A DNA stretch of 64,000 bases from Rotaria macrura. Taxonomy: Eukaryota > Rotifera > Eurotatoria > Philodinida > Philodinidae. Below the pieces are notes generated by a model. The model was not told the DNA's origin. It did no database searches and saw nothing but the letters and a program-made list of their open reading frames with translations. Each line of letters starts with the position of its first letter. Position 1 is the stretch's first letter. Location: the NCBI GenBank assembly GCA_900239685.1, contig OENT01000424.1, positions 1 to 64,000 on the forward strand, in the 5' to 3' direction. Below are positions 56,101 through 64,000 of the stretch, one piece after another. A program made the position numbers and the translations under genes.

Positions 56101-59100
56101 TAGAACACGATTTACACAAGATTAAAATTAACTTAAATAAGGATTAAAAGTAAATCAATTCAAGTACTCAATACTTATACTTACCTAACTATTATTTGAA
56201 GTGTTTTAATTTATTTCTGAAAACATTCAAATATTTTTTTTTCAACTTAATTCTTAATTCGATCAACTTTCTACATGTACTCGAAAAAAGAAATGAAGTG
56301 TCAAGTGAAAAGATACTATTGTCCTATCGAAAGTCTGGTTGATGAAACAATTTCTAATTACATTTAATTACGATAATTATTAGATGAAAAAATACGACGC
56401 AATCATAAACAGAAAAGTCTCAATGGCTTTGTTACAACAGATTACTCTTGCGTTTCATTCTTTATTCTCTTGTATGTTAAAAATAAATGTATTCACATCG
56501 CGGAAATCCTTGAGTAATATACGGCTCTATTTCTTTGTAAAGCTATTATATTTAAGAGATGAAATAAATTCTATACGTAACTTATATTAATAACAATAGT
56601 CCTCAAAATAATTTCAAGCGTGCATATTTCTATAATAATAAAACGGAACCATGCGATGATTTACATCCGCTGCCTACGCTTCTATTCTGAGAAAATAGAA
56701 AGTATTCGATTAGGCTAGTTAAATATCATTTTGTCATAAGCGACATATACATATATATATATATACATGCCCTACAGTGATAATTTACTTGTGACAATTT
56801 TTATGATGAAAACTCGTCAGTAATATTATTTAGAAAGCAGTAGAAGCGTTCAACATATCGACTCGCACACAAGCTCTTTGCTATATTCATTATGCAAAGA
56901 AAACGTATCAAATACTTGAAAAAATCTTGTTACAAATAACGAAATTAATCCTTTGCCAATATCATACAAAGTAACTATTGGAAAAAATTTATCATTATCT
57001 TTGATACTGATGAGAAAAGGTATCAACGCAAGCTCATATTATGTAGAAAGTATCGTAGACGATAGTAGCTTATCCATCTATATTGAATCACATGTTATAA
57101 ATAACTCTGGCAATCGTTGTTAGAATAATAACAAATGAGCGATTGTTGCAATTTATCTAAAGGCAATCATATTGCAATATTTACTAATATTCTAATTAAT
57201 TATTTTAGTCGAATAGTGATTACTTGTTTGAATCGATCAAACAATGCTTTATGTAGTGACTTCGAATAATTATCTTGGGTCCGTACACTCCTGTTAGAAA
57301 TTTTTTTCAGATAACGATTCAGTTAGACTATGATATCAATTTTTCTAGTTACACGTCATCGAATTCTATTTTTCTTTTGTAGACGTAAGTACAAATATTA
57401 AATTTTACCAACTAGAACTAAATCTGAATATTGATCTATGATAGTATTCAGTCGATGAAAATAGTTATAAATTTGCAAGCAATCAATTGTCTTTAATTAG
57501 CTACAACTAACATTCCTTTTGCACTTCTCATTCATCAATGCTAAAATTATAAATTTTCCGTTCGTTAATATTTGAAAACTCACACGTTGAAAGCTATTCT
57601 ATTGGAGTACATGACCATGTACGGAAAAAATTATTCAGCAGCAACGAATAAATATATTTCGTTGAAAATTCTCCGCATCAAGCGTGATAAGTACCAACAT
57701 TTGTATAGAGTAAGAATAGCTACTTCAAGGATAACTCATGTCTCGTTGAATAATATAATGCTTGATAAAAAGAACAACGATAATCAATTAACCATTGTTC
57801 CTTTTTCCGACTACCTATTCCTGAATCGAATAATTTAGGTGATTGAGTCAAGTTTCTAAAATAAAAAGAAACTCGAATAGATTTTACTTGATAATATGAA
57901 AAATGAATTTACATTTGTGCATCGTCATTTGATAGATTTTCACTATAAATGTTATCACGTATGTATCATAAACATCAAGTTCTAAATATGAAATCGGATT
58001 GTTCTGAGTGAAAACCTTAGGTGTTCTTATTAGCTATTTTGTTTGAAACTCTCGGCTTGCTTTTTCTCGTGTGAAAAGATGAAATTCAAGCCTATGCAGA
58101 AGAATGCTCACATTGAGAATTACCTTTGTAACATGGCTAGTATCATCGGCTAGATTTAACTCGCTATATGAATAAGAAATGTCTTTCAATTTTAATAGTC
58201 TTTCACAAATACATTTGGACGAGATTATTAGGGTCAATTTCTTCTTTATACAGATGAACAACTGCTACCTTTTCTTCTAGATTAAGTACTAAATGAATCT
58301 TTATCAACGTTAGATGATTCAACTAGAATAAAATAAAAATACTATGCATTTATGTATGTATATATATATATAGTATATTACTGCATGTTGTTTATTGAAG
58401 TATCGAACTCATAAAAGGATAGGAGAAACATTAACATGTGATGTATGTGCATTGTTGGATAATTAATTGTCAGATAGAAGAAAAAGAAACTATTGTTAAC
58501 TAGAATGAATGAAGAAGTAATTGTGCAAATTCAAGATAGTGTAAGGAACAGCGCATGTTTAATATTCAAGTGCACTAATATTAAGTTATGTAAGACGTTT
58601 CCCAAATACATCACATATAGAAGAAGAACACCGTTTATCCTAAGGTGACAATTAAGATTCAAATAATATAGTAAGTGTGATATTTCAATTATCTAATTGA
58701 CACACCATCCGTTGGAATACGAGGAAGTGCATAAAGAAAAAGTATGCAATAAAAAGAAAGCAACAATCGAAGTCAAATATCTGAACTCACTATCAACCAA
58801 ATGACATAGAACAGTACATGAAAAAACTGAAATTCGATTGTCTTTCATGTCTGTTTTCTATCTCATTACATTTTATATTTCTTCTTTTATAGGAATCAGA
58901 TGATAATAAAAGAGCTCAAATTCTCTAAGCATACTCGATCATTTAAAGGTAGAATTGCATATTAGCATTACTTTCTGCAGAAGTCACCATTTTTAATAAT
59001 TCATACGATTTTCATCGTTTTATAAACGATGAAAATGACTTGTTCGGTTAACACTACAACAATCAATGGCACTATAAAAGTTTATGATTTAGAAGTTCAA

Positions 59101-62100
59101 TATGTAAATAAAGGTGATTTTCTTAATGTTTGTTCTGTATTTTCAAAAAAAATAAAAACTGACAGAAGACAAACAAACGAATATGAGAGTAGATATATCG
59201 ACTTTATGCAAGTAGAAACTCATGTCACTAGAAAAAAACACAACCAAGACAATGTTCACGAGAAAATTTTACAACATTGATTGAAGAAAAATCAATGTAT
59301 CAATATGAGTATCTGGCACTGCTCAAAATAAAATACATTTCTATAAATAGTACGATATACGTATTAGTTACATTTCGATGCAAGAACAATCGCGAGAATG
59401 ATAACTAAGCAATTTATATCAGTTTGCTAACAAACAAGTACAAAATATGCCCTCACATAATCAAATACAAAAAAAACAATGTAATGCCAATAACAGCTTG
59501 AGGATATTACGCCGTGTGATTCTATGTCATATTTATTTTTATTCCTAAAAATGATGACTAATGATTGAATATTGATCAATGTAGATCAAACAAGAGTAGA
59601 AACAGATGCATCATTAGAAGATATTTTTCTGTTTGCTATTCGAGCACACCAATGTTTCTAATAGATTCAGGATGTTTTTAGTTTTATTTTGTTTAATCTA
59701 GAGTATTAATTAGAATTGTCACATTTCTATAATTCTAATAGTTCAACTTTAGAACAAAATATTTTTCTATAGATAAATAGTAAATACTAGTGATAGAAAA
59801 TATTAATAGACACAGTTTTTAGATTACACATATATTTGATGTATCACAGAAAAAAACAACACTATACCCATAAATGATTATTTTGGTAAAGCTTGCTATC
59901 TAATACATGTTAACTAGCAACAGTTGATCATATCATGAAGTATACTGCATGAGCTGTAAAGGATATGATGACTCGATATATTTATGTTCATTCATAATTG
60001 ACAGATTTTCGTTTAAATTAAAAATTCAATAGCTGAACATTGATCGAACACAGTGACTTGTTAACAAAGAGATACTAGTAATAATAAATTTCTTTTAGAA
60101 AAGAGAAAAAGAATTCTGACTTGCATTCATTTATTCGTTTACGTATGAAGAATATTTAATACTTGACTATTGTTTGCTTGACAGACTAACTAATTTGAAG
60201 AAATGCATTTGATGCGTTCCATGAATTATTTACAAACAGCCTTACATCTTACCAGTTAATCCTAAAGTTTTAAATTATATTAAAAATAGAGTAGAGAGAA
60301 AAAATATATATATATAGACATTATCTGATGGTGTCATTACTCAATTTAAATACAATCCATTATAATGATGTGTGTTGTAACACATGATCTATGTGAACGG
60401 AGCATATCCGAAACAGAAGAATATCATGAAAAATTACTATCGTATAATCAATTTGACTAATAATATTAGGGTTTTATTAGTTTTCTTACCAACTAATTTG
60501 ATATTGGTTCTGATCGACAAAAGACTACAAAACAGAAGATTTATTTGTACACTTGGTTTTGTATAATTATTCATGATCTAATGTTCTATTTTATCATTTT
60601 GTTTACTGTCATTTTCGTCGTCAATAAGATCATATGATCCCTTGCTTCTCTGTCTCTGTCTCTCTCTATTTGTTTTCTCCGAGTTGTCGTTGACATATAC
60701 TATTTCTTTGTAATTACGTATCCTTAATGATTATCTAGGGCACATAGAGAGAAGATGACTTCCATGAGTATTTCTATTTGTTTTGATAGATATCACAATG
60801 CCAATGTATTCAACAATTAAAATTGTGATTTTAAAGAAATTTCTATTTGTTAGATTCTACAGTTTTCATGATTACATTTAGACACCTGGTGTTATCAACC
60901 TATGATTATTCTTTCTATTTTTGTTAGGATTACAAGCAGCGCATGTAAAGTTCAAGGAGATTCTTGAAGAGTCCACTAGTGATTTTTCTGTTTCATATAT
61001 ATATATATATATATATAAATATATATTACTGATTGACTTCAATATAAAGTGACTTTGAAAATTATTTTAAGCATTTTAATGTAATCACCTTTTCTTTTTC
61101 ATTTTGACGATTAAAACAGAAGTTTTGAAAATTATTAGTGTAGAGAATAAGATTTCTGCTACCTAACTTTTGGAGCTAAGTATAATTGCTTGTTTTTCAT
61201 TGATCTGACCTCTAAAACAAGTCACATATAGCTGTGGCATATATTGAGAATGCTTGATTGAACTCCACTCCTATTCACTAGAATAATAGACAAAACGATT
61301 CGGCAAAAAATCAAACGCCTCACCGAGTTCTATCGAACCAAGAATTATCAATATTATTAATGACAGGAAAAATATTTTTCTGTTACATCTCATGAAAACA
61401 TCATATTTGTGCCTGTTCTAAGATGGATGAATCCCCACTGAATAGCGAGATGGAAGATATTGCTTCTCTAGATATTTCATTCACTAGACAAGTTTGATTG
61501 ATTCAACAAAAGTCTACTTTCTCATGTAAACAGATGAAAAACAAACTTGATTTTTGATCTTTCCAGAACGCTATTAGTTAGAGAACTGTCACAATCATGT
61601 TAATCTTCAACAATTTCTGCTAAAAATCGCAACCTTTGCATACATGAGTTGCAATTGAATTTCAATCAACGCCAGTGGCAGTGCAAAAAGGTTACTAGTG
61701 AACACTTGATCGAATAGTTTTAGACGCAAATCGGCCAAGTCTTTTTATATGATAATAATTTTAAGATTTCTAAACAAGATTGTTAGAAAGGCGCTTGTAT
61801 CACTCTCAAAAATAAATATAAAATCATATCCACGATACCGTTCAAGTAGCTGAGTTACGATAAAGAAAACCTTCTAATAGTTCCTTATTTTTGCCATGAA
61901 TATTATCGATGGTTCATTTCAAATACACTAATATTTGAATATATTGTTAGAAGATTTATGATTAATTAAAATAAATTGACTTGCTCTGTCGATCGTATCT
62001 ATTCGTTCAAATAGTATTATTGATGTGTACTATCCTGTTATTCTTAGAATATATATATATATATTTAATGATCAGTTGCAGGAATATTAGACACTCGTCA

Positions 62101-62181
62101 ATCAAATGAATACAGTCAATAGGAATAATATAATACATAAGAGATTACAGACGTTTTTTCGCCCATCATTTAGACAAATAC
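53195..62181. other. Long gene-poor stretch
   Basis: About 9 kb without a supported gene. It holds TA microsatellites (about 55236-55267, 56752-56765, 58364-58374, 60304-60317, 60995-61017, 62050-62064), a possible tRNA-like fragment at 53395-53430, and scattered frames under 120 codons without domains. Short exons of the kind found at 62-63 kb could be missed here. Confidence 0.45.
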
Positions 62182-62433
62182 TTAACGACTGGTCGTGGTG
62201 TTTTTTGTTGGCCTATGACCACGAATGCATGGTGCCCTTGTGCATTCAATCATTTTATATTGATGAGTAGGTTTGGGGTATTTTTTTTTCTGAGGCTGAT
62301 AATCAGTCTTTCTGTGATAGATATGATTATTTTGTTGCCGATGAATCTCATTGTAAAAAGGTGATATTTAGACTTCGAAAGCAGAAAAGAGCCATATGAA
62401 GTGTACTCTAGAGAAATTAATGAATTTGGACAT
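62182..62433 (-). pseudogene. Possible small secreted-peptide gene with an in-frame stop
   Basis: One minus-strand frame runs 84 codons from ATG at 62433 to TAA at 62184-62182, with a single internal TAA at 62370-62368. The first part, MSKFINFSRVHFIWLFSAF, could be a signal sequence; the second is polar and basic, with KKK, Pro and His and ending IECTRAPCIRGHRPTKNTTT. Alternatively the second part is the last exon of a larger gene, with an acceptor near 62352. No family is recognised. Confidence 0.3.
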
Positions 62434-62901
62434 ATTGCCGTATGATATTCAGCTAAGTATTCGTTGATATGCTTGACTTTTTATGATTGTACAATATCAT
62501 ACAGAGAACGAAGACTTGAACACCTATTTTGCTCTTACTTCTGTTGAATGACATTAAAGTTTACTTTAGATTTCTATTGGCAAATAAACTTTCGTTGGCA
62601 TAATCAAAATGACATGAACTTGATTAAATCAGATTTCGTAAACGAAAGTTTAACTTCTTGTTACAGTGAACCTCTGAATACGTATTTGTCACTGGCATAT
62701 TTCTTTTTTGACTACTCAATCACATTTTCATAGTCATGGCTAAACTATAGCCTATGGCTAGTGTTAATATAGAATAGATAATCAACATTGATATTTTAGT
62801 ATCTCTTCAGGAAAAAAGCACTGGGCTGGATGTGCAACCATTTGCAGTCATGAGCTAGCTAAAAATGTTCACATCGAGCGCATGAATTAGTAGAATTTTC
62901 T
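62434..62901. other. Spacer
   Basis: About 470 bp, AT-rich, with a 61-codon plus-strand frame at 62548 that is probably chance. It would contain the 3' flank of the tail-anchored gene. Confidence 0.4.
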
Positions 62902-63211
62902 TTAGACAAAAATAATCGAAATAGCCGCTAAGAAAATGACGGCCAGGTTACCCTCAATTTTTGTCTTTGCCCAATTAAATGTATCGTCGATTGTTGCTTG
63001 TGCAGTATATAAAACTTCCTCGGCTCTATCGACTCGAGAGTGATATGGATGAGGATATGTCTTCTATCCTGATAATAATCGTCTCAAATCAATGAAACAA
63101 TTTAATTAGTATGCGACCTGAATGCATTAAACCCTCCTATGCTATAATAGCATTATACCGACCTTGATTTTGCTCGTAAGATAAGCCAACTATTTGGTTA
63201 TGTAAAGTCAT
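62902..63211 (-). CDS. Tail-anchored membrane microprotein (about 58 aa)
   Basis: Read on the minus strand. The last exon is clear: AEEVLYTAQATIDDTFNWAK, then TKIEGN and a C-terminal membrane segment LAVIFLAAISIIFV directly before the stop at 62904-62902. A short first exon is proposed at 63211-63159 (MTLHNQIVGLSYEQNQGR, donor GTATAA), joined to 63025 (acceptor CGATAG) in phase 2; a TACTAAT branch-point-like sequence lies in the intron. An alternative donor and acceptor pair (G|GTCGGT with CTCTCGAG) also keeps frame and adds one residue. A membrane segment at the very C-terminus means insertion as a tail-anchored protein facing the cytosol. No homologue is recognised. Confidence 0.5.
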
Positions 63212-63338
63212 TGCTTGAAAATATTCTCATAAGAATTCGAAATGCTTCTAAAATTCTACACATAACCTTTAATACGCTTAAATTTTATCATAGAATAGTT
63301 GAATTGATTAGGAGAAGTGGACGAATAAAACGTTTTTA

Positions 63339-64000
63339 AAGCCATCAACACATTAAAAGATCTCCCTTGAATGAACGGCGAAAAAGACAGATTAGAAGCC
63401 ATCCGCCCCCTCCCGATGATTTTTGATGCTTTAATTATTTTTTTAATGTTTATATTTTTTGTTTCTATGAATGAGTATATCTGAGTGGTCGCCTCAAAAT
63501 TATTTTTCTGCGGTTTCTACAGTTCTAGACGATCTTTACTTGAATAAAATAACCTGTAATTAACTGACTTCGTTGTACGGCACGTAAAAATCAATATCAA
63601 TGTCTGCTATGATCAAGTTCAGTTATTTCTTTTTTACATGCGACTCTTGCCATAAAAAATCAATTATCTGATTCTTTTAATAACTGAACAAAGATAAAAT
63701 ATCTCTTAAGCTGAATATTTCAATCACAGACCCCTATCTACTACCATTACATATCAATCATAGTCCAATTGATCGAAAATCTGATTAAAATCCATGATCA
63801 ATAAATTACATGTGCAATAATGAAAACTAGAAATAAACAGTTGAATTTAGATTGGAAACATAAATCTGATCGAAAAAGGCTTCCCTGGACTGGTACAAGA
63901 AATACGAATCATTCGATCATTGTTTGCATTTGATACGTTACTTAAAACTGCATCGTCTAGGAAAATGTATACACCTTCAGATAAAAACAAATTCTTTGTA
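63339..64000. mobile_element. End of a second copy of the 38.75-kb element family
   Basis: From 63339 the sequence AAGCCATCAACACATTAAAA follows the left end of the element at 38751, and the similarity continues for about 80 bp, including the second subterminal block AAAAGACAGATTAGAAG followed by a C-rich run. TA precedes it (63337-63338). The other end is not seen and may lie beyond the window; the interior is too diverged to align by eye, so the right limit given is arbitrary. Confidence 0.65.

Noticed and set aside
1-64000. CRISPR arrays, bacterial operons, riboswitches or phage genes
   Set aside because: Introns, pol III tRNAs and animal gene families show this is eukaryotic nuclear DNA; no spaced repeats or such genes are present.
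1-64000. Telomeric repeats or telomere-associated retroelements typical of bdelloid chromosome ends
   Set aside because: No TGTGGG-type tandem runs or reverse-transcriptase frames were seen.

Overview
The window looks like a piece of an AT-rich invertebrate nuclear genome, most probably a bdelloid rotifer (inference). The reasons are animal-type genes (an Emx-like homeobox gene, a rhodopsin-class receptor, DDX47, BCCIP), GT-AG introns mostly of 50-90 nt, pol III tRNA genes, a gene pair that looks like a spliced-leader operon, intronless enzyme genes of the kind often acquired by transfer in bdelloids, and mariner/hAT-type elements. All introns were placed by eye from frame, splice consensus and homology remembered from the families; none has been checked against transcripts.

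Layout. 0.4-4.8 kb: BCCIP and DDX47 in tandem, only 42 nt between the first stop codon and a strong splice acceptor just before the second start. A tRNA-Ala lies antisense in the BCCIP intron. 8.7-9.4 kb: an Emx-like homeobox gene alone between non-coding blocks. 11.6 kb: a small EF-hand protein. 13.1 kb: a 170-bp hAT-like MITE. 13.7-29.9 kb: two unrecognised families, here called L (cysteine-rich, secreted, probably GPI-anchored; two intact copies and one pseudogene) and T (single-pass membrane proteins with a nearly invariant C-terminal tail; one intact copy and one fragment). 31-34.8 kb: a papain-like cysteine peptidase and a conserved four-exon gene whose third intron holds two identical antisense tRNA-Arg genes. 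36.4-37.5 kb: an exon split by a 754-bp mariner-like element. 38.75-39.97 kb: a 1.2-kb non-autonomous element with TA target duplication, whose end recurs at 63.34 kb. 40.3-43.7 kb: an HSL-type hydrolase, a small membrane protein and a secreted J-domain protein, all on the minus strand. 52.2-53.2 kb: a GPCR. The rest is gene-poor; two short minus-strand coding signals near 62-63 kb were found by reading.

No bacterial-type defence system, CRISPR array or operonic pathway is present. The most unusual features are the L/T cluster, the rule that all three tRNA genes sit antisense inside introns, the element-split exon, and the small genes hidden by short exons.
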